Positions 1-5,950 are shown, counted from the first letter of the stretch. The stretch: DNA of 7,560 nt from an uncultured Leucothrix sp. (GCA_937923375.1 CALAJG010000299.1:1-7560), one strand, 5' to 3'. The notes: a model not told the origin generated them from the letters alone. A program made the numbers and translations.

Positions 1-282
1 GATCGTCAGCAGCTGTTTGACATCATGTCGACCGGCCCTTCTAACTCACCCTTTATGCAGTTCTGTAAGAATTATGCGGTTGATGGTGATAGCAATTTAG
101 GTTTCTCAATTGCTAATGCTAATAAAGATCTGGGGTACTTCCTAGAAATGGCTAAGGATTTGAATACACGCTCTCAGATTGCGGAAGGTACTTCAGCTAA
201 CCTTCAAGCAGCACTGGGTGAAGGAATGGGCGACGGCAATGTTCCTGAAATCTACGATTACTTCCTAAAATTACAGGTTTAA
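1..282 (+). CDS. C-terminal part of a 3-hydroxyisobutyrate dehydrogenase-like NAD(P)-dependent oxidoreductase (5' end off window)
   Basis: The reading frame is open from the first base, with no stop before TAA at 280-282, so the gene starts outside the window; 93 residues are visible. They match the helical C-terminal domain of the beta-hydroxyacid dehydrogenase family (3-hydroxyisobutyrate, tartronate semialdehyde and related dehydrogenases). The family signature is a helix ending in N-K-D-L (residues 41-44 of the visible part), followed by an amphipathic helix (EMAKDLNTRSQIAEG) and a G-x-G-D stretch near the end (GEGMGDGN). In the family this domain completes the substrate cleft and dimer interface. 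The Rossmann domain and the catalytic lysine would lie upstream, so the substrate cannot be deduced. An internal ATG at 25 is in frame but is not a likely start, because the similarity continues to its left. Family call is fairly sure; specific reaction unknown. Confidence 0.8.
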   Translation, partial: DRQQLFDIMSTGPSNSPFMQFCKNYAVDGDSNLGFSIANANKDLGYFLEMAKDLNTRSQIAEGTSANLQAALGEGMGDGNVPEIYDYFLKLQV

Positions 283-321
283 AATTAACAAAATTGAAGC
301 ATCTGTCGATGTAACATTAAG

Positions 322-336
322 GAGTAAAATTTACTC
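322..336. repeat. 15-bp perfect palindrome between convergent genes
   Basis: GAGTAAA-A-TTTACTC is a perfect palindrome that includes the stop codon of the Lrp-type regulator. It sits in the 48-bp gap between two convergent genes. As RNA it would give only a short 5-bp stem with a 5-nt loop and no clear U-tract, so a terminator role is possible but weak. Confidence 0.3.
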
Positions 337-795
337 TGTTAACTCTGGAAAAATACGTTTGCGCTTTACCTGGCCAAATGCAAAATGTGTTTCCAATGTA
401 CCGATACCCGGAATGCGCGTGAGTTTATCGCGTATGAAACGTTCATAATCTTTGAGTGATGCACTCAATACTTGAAGCATATAATCCGAAGTACCAGACA
501 TTAGATAGCATGCCATCACTTCATCTAGTTCCTCAATACCTAGTTCAAAACGACGAATGCTGGTGTCAGTTTGTTTTTCCAGTCGAATGGATATAAAAGC
601 AGTGACTGGTAAGCCGCAGGCTTCCTGATCAACAATAGCGGTATAGCCCTTGATGATGCCACTGTCTTCCAGTTGGCGCACCCGACGCAGGCATGGGGAA
701 GGCGACAATGCGATTTGCTCACTAAGCTCTTGATTACTGAGACGGGCATTTTGTTGCAACTCGGCAATAATTTTATAGTCAATTTTATCAAGCAT
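331..795 (-). CDS. Lrp/AsnC family transcriptional regulator
   Basis: A 154-residue protein of the usual Lrp/AsnC length. Residues 1-55 form the winged helix-turn-helix: the opening L-D-x-I-D-x-K-I-I is typical, the HTH spans about 20-41 (LSNQELSEQIALSPSPCLRR), and it ends in the L-E-D-S-G-I-I-K-G-Y linker. Residues 60-145 fit the RAM (ligand-sensing, oligomerising) domain, with G101-x-x-D104-Y105 before the next beta strand as in effector-binding members. Such proteins bind DNA as dimers to octamers and usually respond to an amino acid or related metabolite. The ATG at 795 directly precedes the canonical N-terminus; only a weak AAG-type ribosome site precedes it. It is divergent from the VOC gene, and two Lrp-type palindromes overlap its promoter, implying autoregulation. 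The effector cannot be read from the sequence. Confidence 0.92.
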   Translation of the reverse strand: MLDKIDYKIIAELQQNARLSNQELSEQIALSPSPCLRRVRQLEDSGIIKGYTAIVDQEACGLPVTAFISIRLEKQTDTSIRRFELGIEELDEVMACYLMSGTSDYMLQVLSASLKDYERFIRDKLTRIPGIGTLETHFAFGQVKRKRIFPELTE

Positions 796-803
796 GCGCT
801 TAT

Positions 804-822
804 ATTGGCAGATTCTGCTAAT
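804..822. promoter_or_regulatory. Lrp-type operator 1 (palindrome centred at 813)
   Basis: GCAGATTCTGC (808-818) is a perfect palindrome about a central T. It extends to 19 bp (804-822) with one mismatch. The sequence resembles the E. coli Lrp consensus (YAG-N9-CTR). It covers the predicted transcription start of the regulator gene and touches its -10 box, as expected of a repressor site. Confidence 0.6.
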
Positions 823-826
823 TATA
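821..826 (-). promoter_or_regulatory. -10 box of the Lrp-type regulator gene
   Basis: ATTATA on the + strand reads TATAAT on the - strand, a perfect sigma-70 -10 hexamer 26 bp before the regulator's ATG, with a predicted start near 814. No good -35 lies 16-18 bp upstream (only CCTTTT-like sequence), which suggests a promoter that is weak or helped by a bound protein. Confidence 0.5.
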
Positions 827-853
827 CAAGTCTCATAACTTCAAAAAGGTATA

Positions 854-868
854 TAGCAGAATCTGCTA
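854..868. promoter_or_regulatory. Lrp-type operator 2 (palindrome centred at 861)
   Basis: TAGCAGAATCTGCTA is a perfect 15-bp palindrome and matches the YAG...CTR ends of the Lrp box. It shares the GCAGAWTCTGC core with the site centred at 813; the centres are 48 bp apart. It lies just upstream of the predicted -35 region of the regulator and about 110 bp upstream of the VOC gene, so it could serve both directions. Confidence 0.6.
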
Positions 869-976
869 ACCCACCGCTTCAAAGCAACATAATGCGCAAG
901 AAAATTGCCGCCCTTTTTCGCTAAACTTACAACAGTTAAGCAAATCTGTATTAGATAACAAGAACATCAGGAGAAA

Positions 977-1402
977 ATGATGGCAAATACTTTTCATTTA
1001 GCAATCCCGGCAGGCGACATAGCAACTGCACTAACCTTTTACAAAGATATTCTGGGCTGCAAAACAGGCAATCAGGAAGAAGGGCGTTGGATTGATATCG
1101 ATTTTTGGGGTAACGAATTAACCTTGCATCAGACATCAACCAAACAGCCCAGTGAACGCCACAGTGTGGATATGGGTGACGTCTGTGTACCGCATTTTGG
1201 TGTGCATCTGGATGAAGACGTTTTTCAGGAAGTAAAGCGCCGGATTGAAGCGAGCGACATTGACTATCTGGATAATCCATATCGCCGGTTTAAAGGTACC
1301 AAGTTTGAACAAGAGACCTTCTTCGTTAAAGATACCAATGATAATGTGTTGGAGATAAAGACGATGACTAACCCTGAGATTTTGTTTGAGGTTACCAACT
1401 GA
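977..1402 (+). CDS. VOC-superfamily (glyoxalase/dioxygenase-fold) protein
   Basis: A 141-residue protein with the paired beta-alpha-beta-beta-beta modules of the vicinal oxygen chelate fold. Module 1 opens with F-H7-L-A-I-P, followed by the helix A-L-T-F-Y-K-D-I-L-G-C; module 2 opens with P-H73-F-G-V-H-L and ends in N-V-L-E126-I-K. H7, H51 (L-T-L-H), H73 and E126 are at the usual metal-ligand positions, so a metal enzyme (lyase, isomerase, hydrolase or dioxygenase type) is likely; the substrate is unknown. AGGAGA at 969-974 is 3 nt from the first ATG (977) and 6 nt from the second (980), so translation may really start at 980. It is divergent from an Lrp-type regulator and could be its target. 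The presumed promoter is poor: TTAGAT/TAGATA near 951-957 is the only -10-like sequence seen. Confidence 0.85.
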   Translation: MMANTFHLAIPAGDIATALTFYKDILGCKTGNQEEGRWIDIDFWGNELTLHQTSTKQPSERHSVDMGDVCVPHFGVHLDEDVFQEVKRRIEASDIDYLDNPYRRFKGTKFEQETFFVKDTNDNVLEIKTMTNPEILFEVTN

Positions 1403-1450
1403 CTTTGTACTCACCCTAGTCTTTAAACTCTTCAAACAGTGAAGATGAGA

Positions 1451-1479
1451 AGGTCTTAGCATTGTCTGGGCTAAGACCT
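1451..1479. terminator. Bidirectional stem-loop terminator between convergent VOC and msrC genes
   Basis: AGGTCTTAGC (1451-1460) and GCTAAGACCT (1470-1479) form a perfect 10-bp stem with a 9-nt loop. On the + strand the stem is followed by GTTTGTTTA, a fair U-rich tail for the VOC transcript. On the - strand it lies 6 nt past the msrC stop and is followed by the pyrimidine-rich TCTCATCTTC, so it probably also ends the TRAP operon. Confidence 0.7.
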
Positions 1480-1485
1480 GTTTGT

Positions 1486-1959
1486 TTACGAGATTAAACG
1501 AACAATTTCCTCCAGATAGCGCTGATCCACTGCATCAAAATCATCTACTTGATCGCTATCAACATCCAGCACCCCGATCACCTCGTTGTCTCGCCTCAGA
1601 GGAATAACAATCTCAGATCGACTGGCAGAATTACAAGCAATGTGCCCTGCAAAGGCATCAACATCTGGCACAACGATCGACTTGCCCGATTCCCAAGACT
1701 CTCCACAAACGCCCTTACCTTTCTTAATTCGTGTACAGGCAATTGGCCCCTGAAAAGGCCCTAAAACCAGCTCGCCCTCTTTAACCAGATAAAAGCCTAC
1801 CCAGAAGAAACCGAGTTCATATTTAAGCATAGAAGCGATATTAGCCAAGTTGGCAATAAAGTCGCTTTCGCCCGATATTACAGAATCAATGCTCTTGACC
1901 AGTGCCTGATACTTCTCCTCTTTGCTGGCACCTTCAACAATACCGATAGTTACTTCCAT
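1486..1959 (-). CDS. msrC: Free methionine-(R)-sulfoxide reductase (fRMsr), GAF-domain enzyme
   Basis: A 157-residue single-GAF-domain protein of the YebR/fRMsr family, which reduces free L-methionine-R-sulfoxide in the cytoplasm using thioredoxin and so repairs oxidised methionine. The signature is clear: F-W-V-G-F-Y-L (51-57), L-V-L-G-P-F-Q-G (64-71), G-K-G-V-C-G (81-86), H-I-A-C (106-109), S-E-I-V-I-P (115-120) and V-I-G-V-L-D-V-D-S (127-135). The three conserved cysteines are C75, C85 and C109; their spacing of 10 and 24 residues matches E. coli Cys84/94/118, so the enzyme should be active. The start is fixed by AGGAG at 1967-1971, 7 nt before ATG. It follows the TetR-type gene by 35 bp on the same strand and is probably the last gene of the TRAP operon. 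Compact but full length for the family. Confidence 0.93.
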   Translation of the reverse strand: MEVTIGIVEGASKEEKYQALVKSIDSVISGESDFIANLANIASMLKYELGFFWVGFYLVKEGELVLGPFQGPIACTRIKKGKGVCGESWESGKSIVVPDVDAFAGHIACNSASRSEIVIPLRRDNEVIGVLDVDSDQVDDFDAVDQRYLEEIVRLIS

Positions 1960-1994
1960 TTCAATTCTCCTAAATCATCACTTAATTCATAACC

Positions 1995-2654
1995 TCATTG
2001 CTTGTATTTCATCAGCAAATCACGGATTGCATCAGCTTCCTTTAGATCAGTTAGCCAATCATTCCCTAAGAATAACTCTGCGTAGTAAGGCACCAAGCTC
2101 AAACGATGATCCAGATCATCAACAATGCGCATCGTGTAGTAGCCAATTTGGTGATAGTAGAACGTCCGTGCGCGTACCAATGCGGAATGTTTTGAGTAGC
2201 CAATGTCTTCGAACAAATGCTGATAGAGTCCGATTCTCTTGTTATCAACAAAACGCAATGTTCTTTCCACCAGGGCTGATGACTTTGACCATACCCTAAT
2301 CGCAACATCCAGCTCCGGATCAAAATCAGGGCATAGCAACCAGACATAGGCTAAGGCTAAGTATTGATCTTTTGGATCCTCAGAATACTGATAGGCTTTG
2401 TGGAATGGCTCTACGTTACTATGTAGCCAGTCCCGCAGCAGGGCTTTATGCAATTCTTGCCTATTTTGATAATGCCAGTAAAAACTGCCCGCAGTGACAC
2501 CGAGCGAGCGAGCGATGGGTTCCACTTTGACTTCAGCAATACCTTTTTGGGTGAGAAACTTCCTCGCTTCATTTAACCAATCCTCGGCTGACTTATAACC
2601 GGGATCAGATGATTTGTTTCTACGTTTCGGATTCCTACGTATCTGTTTTTGCAT
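1995..2654 (-). CDS. TetR/AcrR family transcriptional regulator
   Basis: A 219-residue protein from the ATG at 2654. A basic N-terminal tail (R/K-rich, about 20 residues) is followed by a TetR_N helix-turn-helix: F-L-T-Q-K-G (the turn before the HTH), V-E-P-I-A-R-S-L-G-V-T-A-G-S-F-Y-W-H-Y (HTH with the hallmark Y-W-H-Y/F recognition end), then N-R-Q-E-L-H-K-A-L-L. The C-terminal two thirds is helical and ligand-specific, with no recognisable effector clue. The ATG at 2654 has AAGG 6 nt upstream. A TTG at 2699 would lengthen the protein by 15 residues and overlap dctM by 8 bp, but it has no ribosome site. The gene begins 37 bp after dctM on the same strand, so it is likely co-transcribed and may repress the operon until the transported solute or a derivative appears. 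Confidence 0.9.
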   Translation of the reverse strand: MQKQIRRNPKRRNKSSDPGYKSAEDWLNEARKFLTQKGIAEVKVEPIARSLGVTAGSFYWHYQNRQELHKALLRDWLHSNVEPFHKAYQYSEDPKDQYLALAYVWLLCPDFDPELDVAIRVWSKSSALVERTLRFVDNKRIGLYQHLFEDIGYSKHSALVRARTFYYHQIGYYTMRIVDDLDHRLSLVPYYAELFLGNDWLTDLKEADAIRDLLMKYKQ

Positions 2655-2691
2655 TATCTGCCTTATATTTGCTCTTGAGACGGATCGCTCT

Positions 2692-3981
2692 TTAACCAAA
2701 GAACAATTCAGGGAGCCAAAGTGCTATTTCTGGTATGAATGTAGTAAGCATCAGTGTCGGAAGCCAGGCAAACACAATCATAATAAGCGTTGGTTTTAGC
2801 ATTTTATTAACAGGCACATTGGTCACCCTTGAACCAAGGAACAACAAGGGCGCTGTTGGCGGTGTGATATTACCCATTCCCAAGTTAACACCTAATACCG
2901 CCGCAAAATGTATGGGATCCATGCCCGCACTTTGCGCAATTGGCATAAGCAAGGTCGCGCTTAGTATCAAACCACTAAAGTCATCCATAATCATCCCAAT
3001 AATGATCATCACGACATTGATCATAAGCAAGATGACAATCGGATTATCGGACACAGAGAAAATCAAATCCTCTGCCATACCCGGTATATCTTCAAAAATC
3101 AGAAACCGGCTAACTATCAATACCATAAAGATCATAACCATCACTACGCCAATAGTGACGGCTGACTCTTTGAGTGTTTCCACAAAAATTGCCCAGGTCA
3201 GTCCTTTGTATACCCAAAAGCCAATGGGTATAGCATAAATAACCGCAACACCTGCCGCTTCGGTCGGCGTCATGATACCACCATAAATACCCCCCAGAAT
3301 AATCAGCGGCATCATTAATGCGGGAGTGGCCATAAATGATTTACTGGCCAGAGCACGCACCATAGATTCCGACCGTTCGGGAAGCACAATATCGGTGTTT
3401 TTCCGTAACATGATCATGTTCAGTACAACCAAGAAAGTCGCAACGATAAGACCGGGAATCAATGTCGCCAAAAAACACTTCAGAACCGATTGCTGCGTGA
3501 TCCAGGCATAGAGTAACTGGGCGCTGCTTGGTGGAATAAGCAAGCCTAAGGGACTCGCACTAACCAATAAAGCCGCTGAAAACCCTTCGGGATATTTCGC
3601 TTTCTTAAGGTGCGGCATCATAATCGAGCCAATGCAGGTTAACGTTGCAGCGCCGCTCCCGGAAATGGCGCCAAACATGGCGCTGGCAACTACAGAAGCG
3701 CCCGACAACCCACCTTTAATTCTGCCCAGTAGTACTTCCGCTATTCCAACAATCGGATCAGCAATCTTGCCGTTTTTCATAATGTCGCCAGCAAGTATGA
3801 ACAACGGAATAACCAGAAGAATCACCGTATTCATTTTCCAGTGGCCGGTAGGGATGAAACCCGAGACCTCAAATCCTCCTGCAATAGCAAGAAAGATCAG
3901 CACGCCACCAAATGCCAGCGGCACCGAGATGCCGTAGAACAACAGTAAGCAGATGAGTAGGATTGAAATGGCAATAATCAT
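2692..3981 (-). CDS. dctM: TRAP transporter large permease subunit (DctM family)
   Basis: A 429-residue, very hydrophobic protein of normal DctM length with about a dozen membrane segments. It is the ion-coupled, transporting subunit of a tripartite ATP-independent periplasmic transporter, driven by the Na+ gradient in characterised members. Family motifs are all present: I-P-L-F-I-L-A-G-D-I-M (58-68), F-G-A-I-S-G-S-G-A-A-T-L (103-114), S-P-L-G-L-L-I-P-P-S-S (143-153), P-T-E-A-A-G-V-A in the middle, and L-G-M-G-N-I-T-P-P-T-A-P near the C-terminus. The second helical-hairpin motif N-x-T-P-P is thus intact. The ATG overlaps the dctQ stop as ATGA and has AAGG 7 nt upstream, indicating translational coupling. 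No sign of damage. The substrate cannot be inferred from this subunit. Confidence 0.96.
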   Translation of the reverse strand: MIIAISILLICLLLFYGISVPLAFGGVLIFLAIAGGFEVSGFIPTGHWKMNTVILLVIPLFILAGDIMKNGKIADPIVGIAEVLLGRIKGGLSGASVVASAMFGAISGSGAATLTCIGSIMMPHLKKAKYPEGFSAALLVSASPLGLLIPPSSAQLLYAWITQQSVLKCFLATLIPGLIVATFLVVLNMIMLRKNTDIVLPERSESMVRALASKSFMATPALMMPLIILGGIYGGIMTPTEAAGVAVIYAIPIGFWVYKGLTWAIFVETLKESAVTIGVVMVMIFMVLIVSRFLIFEDIPGMAEDLIFSVSDNPIVILLMINVVMIIIGMIMDDFSGLILSATLLMPIAQSAGMDPIHFAAVLGVNLGMGNITPPTAPLLFLGSRVTNVPVNKMLKPTLIMIVFAWLPTLMLTTFIPEIALWLPELFFG

Positions 3982-4559
3982 GATTCTGCCTTATCCGCTG
4001 AGACTAAGGTGTCATTTTGTGCATCAGCATCTGAATTCCCCTGATACCCAACTTTGAGGTAAACGTATAGATGTAACGCACTATAAAAAGCCATAAACAC
4101 CAACCCCAGCCAAATACCGATACGGGGTATCGCAAAAGGAATTCTTAGTGCAATAGTGGATTGCCACTGTGGGTAGGAAGCAAACTCGTCGATAAGCATT
4201 AAGGTTGCCCAATAAACGATAAACAAGGTAATGACTAATTCGATAGCGGCGATAGACACTTTGCGCAACCATTTTATGCGTTCATTGTGGATATAGTTCT
4301 CAAGTATATCGGCTTTGATGTGCGTGTCCTGATAGGTGCCTACTGCGCTGCCCATAAAAAACATCCAGAAGCAGATCGGGAGCAGCCATTCCTCATAGGC
4401 AAAAAGATCCATATGCAGGATATAGCGGAAAATGACAACGAGGAAAAAAGTCAGCGCAAGTACCAGCGTAGAAAAAATCAGGTAATAAGATTTAAGTCGA
4501 ATCAGGAGCTTGACGGTACGTGCCAGCCCTTCCCCCAAATGGTCAGTCATTTCCGTCAT
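3978..4559 (-). CDS. dctQ: TRAP transporter small permease subunit (DctQ family)
   Basis: Four hydrophobic helices separated by short loops, as in DctQ proteins, which pair with DctM in the inner membrane. Segment 1 is S-Y-Y-L-I-F-S-T-L-V-L-A-L-T-F-F-L and ends in the conserved V-I-F-R-Y; next come the E-E-W motif and segment 2 with a G-S-A-V-G-T-Y-Q-D-T-H-I-K-A-D pattern typical of the family. The start chosen at 4559 gives 193 residues. Upstream lie GGAG (10 nt) and a closer GTGAG. An in-frame ATG at 4637 would add 26 hydrophilic residues, but it sits in a stem-loop and its extension would contain a second one, so I consider it unlikely. The last bases overlap dctM by 4 bp. The highly charged C-terminal tail (S-D-A-D-A-Q-N-D) is variable in the family. 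Confidence 0.88.
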   Translation of the reverse strand: MTEMTDHLGEGLARTVKLLIRLKSYYLIFSTLVLALTFFLVVIFRYILHMDLFAYEEWLLPICFWMFFMGSAVGTYQDTHIKADILENYIHNERIKWLRKVSIAAIELVITLFIVYWATLMLIDEFASYPQWQSTIALRIPFAIPRIGIWLGLVFMAFYSALHLYVYLKVGYQGNSDADAQNDTLVSADKAES

Positions 4560-4599
4560 TTGACTCACTCTCCAGTTGTCGAGTCTACCGATACTAAAT

Positions 4600-4619
4600 G
4601 GTGGCCAGTTAAGGCCACC
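4600..4619 (-). other. Stem-loop 3 in the dctP-dctQ spacer
   Basis: GGTGGCC and GGCCACC form a perfect 7-bp GC-rich stem with a 6-nt loop. It lies about 40 nt upstream of the preferred dctQ start in the - strand transcript. No U-tract follows, so it is more likely a structure in the message than a terminator. Confidence 0.45.
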
Positions 4620-4629
4620 TAGCGTACGC

Positions 4630-4646
4630 GCAGGCATGGAGCCTGC
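4630..4646 (-). other. Stem-loop 2 in the dctP-dctQ spacer
   Basis: GCAGGC and GCCTGC form a 6-bp stem with a 5-nt loop. The upstream candidate ATG for dctQ (4635-4637) lies at the stem/loop border, an argument against its use. An 8-bp direct repeat, CTAGCGTA, overlaps or flanks the stem at 4619-4626 and 4646-4653. Confidence 0.4.
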
Positions 4647-4665
4647 TAGCGTATAAATCCACGAT

Positions 4666-4696
4666 TCACACGCTAATTATGCAAATGAGCGTGTGA
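4666..4696 (-). other. Stem-loop 1 directly after dctP
   Basis: TCACACGCT (4666-4674) pairs with AGCGTGTGA (4688-4696) in a perfect 9-bp stem with a 13-nt loop, starting at the base after the dctP stop codon. No run of U follows on the - strand, so it is best read as an mRNA 3'-end stabiliser or partial attenuator. That would let the binding protein be made in excess over the permeases, as is common in binding-protein-dependent transport operons. Confidence 0.55.
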
Positions 4697-5707
4697 TTAT
4701 TCTGAGATACGCTTTAGCAGATCATCACCAACAACTTCACCTACCTGTGGCCAGACTTTTTCGCGAATACGGGCTTTGATCGCTGTCATTTCTTCATCCG
4801 AAAACTCATGAATTTCCCAGCCTTTCTCTTTCAGCTTGTCAATGAAGCCCTGATTTCTTTCCCAGGCTTTATCAACGATCTCAGCAGCTGCTTCAGCGGT
4901 GTACTTTTCAACAACACTTTTCTGCTCTGCTGATAGTTTATCCATAAACTTCTGATTACCATAAATCATTGTGCTTTCGATAAAGGCATTGTAAGGAATG
5001 AAATACTTGCCCACATCACTAACGGCAAACGTACTGTATGCCCATTCTGCCGTGCAGCAAATTGCACCATCAATCGTACCGGCCTGTAGTGCAGGGAATA
5101 CTTCAGCCCAATTCATGGTAGTGGTCTGAAAACCCAATTCTTCCATCGTTTGCTTGGTAATTTTCGACGACCAGACCCGGACGTTCATGTTTTGATTGCC
5201 AAAGCCTTTTAAGTCAGCTGGTTTTTTTGAAGCAACCATACCAATTAAGCCTTCTCCGATCGTGGCTAGTGGCACGATACCAAACGACGTGAGGATCTCT
5301 TTTAAGACTTTGTTGTATTCTGAATTGGGGTCTCCGTAAACCTTACGCAGCTCTTCACTGGAACCGACCATGAAAGGTAAGCTATTTATTTCCAGACGCG
5401 GATCTTTTTGTGCATAAACCGTGGCGTGAACCATGTCGATATTGCCGCGAATTGCGTCTTCTAGTAGTTCTTCACCTGAACCTAACTGGCTAGCCGGAAA
5501 GTATTTAACTTTAAGATCAACGCCAGCATTCTCAATGTTCTCAGCCATTTTTTCGAGTACTTCATGCGCGAAATGCTCGGTGGGTAAGGTGCCCGCAATT
5601 TTAACCCGCACAGTATCTGCCCAAACAGCTGTGCTGCTAAAAAGTGAAGCGGCCAAGACACAGGCCAAACCAACAGTCTGTAATTTCATTTGTTTCAAAT
5701 GAATCAT
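4697..5707 (-). CDS. dctP: TRAP transporter periplasmic solute-binding protein (DctP family)
   Basis: A 336-residue DctP-type extracytoplasmic binding protein that delivers the solute to the DctQM permease. The N-terminus is a Sec signal peptide: K5/K8, a hydrophobic core and A-V-W-A ending at residue 30, with cleavage expected before D31. The mature part starts with V-R-V-K-I-A-G-T-L-P-T-E-H and contains Y-F-P-A-S-Q-L-G-S-G-E-E-L-L (69-82), G-N-I-D-M (88-92), and the key V-R177-V followed by F-P-A-L-Q-A-G-T-I-D-G (204-214). R177 is at the position of the conserved arginine that in characterised family members salt-bridges a substrate carboxylate. GGAGG at 5717-5721, 9 nt before the ATG, fixes the start; a second in-frame ATG (residue 7) is less well placed. 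C217-C218 next to the binding region is unusual for a periplasmic protein. Substrate unknown, probably a carboxylate. Confidence 0.95.
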   Translation of the reverse strand: MIHLKQMKLQTVGLACVLAASLFSSTAVWADTVRVKIAGTLPTEHFAHEVLEKMAENIENAGVDLKVKYFPASQLGSGEELLEDAIRGNIDMVHATVYAQKDPRLEINSLPFMVGSSEELRKVYGDPNSEYNKVLKEILTSFGIVPLATIGEGLIGMVASKKPADLKGFGNQNMNVRVWSSKITKQTMEELGFQTTTMNWAEVFPALQAGTIDGAICCTAEWAYSTFAVSDVGKYFIPYNAFIESTMIYGNQKFMDKLSAEQKSVVEKYTAEAAAEIVDKAWERNQGFIDKLKEKGWEIHEFSDEEMTAIKARIREKVWPQVGEVVGDDLLKRISE

Positions 5708-5740
5708 TTCTCTATTCCTCCAATGTGTAAGTAAATCTTT

Positions 5741-5765
5741 TAACTGCCATAGAAGGTGACAGTTA
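5741..5765. promoter_or_regulatory. 25-bp imperfect palindrome, candidate TetR-family operator
   Basis: TAACTGCCA (5741-5749) and TGACAGTTA (5757-5765) are 9-bp arms with one mismatch and a 7-bp spacer. It ends 33 bp before the dctP ATG. The size and two-fold symmetry fit a TetR-type operator, and a TetR-family gene lies in the downstream operon; that link is inference. In the - strand RNA the mismatch becomes a U-G pair, so a leader hairpin is an alternative. Confidence 0.4.
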
Positions 5766-5815
5766 CTTTGGAATGCAGCTCCCTAAAACTAAAGGACCAT
5801 TAATTAACACCCCAA

Positions 5816-5847
5816 AGGCATCCCTACGGCAATCCATAGGGATGCCT
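5816..5847 (-). terminator. Strong 11-bp stem-loop upstream of dctP
   Basis: AGGCATCCCTA (5816-5826) and TAGGGATGCCT (5837-5847) are perfect arms around a 10-nt loop. On the - strand the stem is followed by TTTGGGGTGTT, a weak U-tract; on the + strand by ATTGAACTT. With no gene ending here, it may be an attenuator in a long dctP leader, a terminator of a small or antisense transcript, or an operator. Strand assignment is tentative. Confidence 0.45.
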
Positions 5848-5950
5848 ATTGAACTTAACTTTAACAGCAACAATATGCAACCACATATTTAAATCTTCAG
5901 GCAATGCTCAATGCTGATAAGGATGACGGTAATGTTCTTTTGACGCTCTG

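Noticed and set aside
1430..1444. Small hairpin CTTCA/TGAAG after the VOC gene.
   Set aside because: Only a 5-bp stem with no U-tract; the neighbouring 10-bp stem-loop explains termination better.
2652..2666. ATAAGGCAGA occurs just before both the tetR and dctM starts.
   Set aside because: Both copies are ordinary AAGG ribosome sites; the extra similarity is short and probably coincidental.
2655..2699. TTG start at 2699 for the TetR regulator (15 residues longer, overlapping dctM by 8 bp).
   Set aside because: No ribosome site precedes it, while the ATG at 2654 has AAGG at 6 nt.
2735..3238. Long + strand open frame opposite dctM (also those near 1922-2299 and 3632-3937).
   Set aside because: These are antisense shadows of clearly conserved genes and have no family features of their own.
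4706..4720. A TTAGCAGAT half-site resembling the Lrp operators.
   Set aside because: It lies inside the dctP coding region and lacks the matching second half-site; likely chance.
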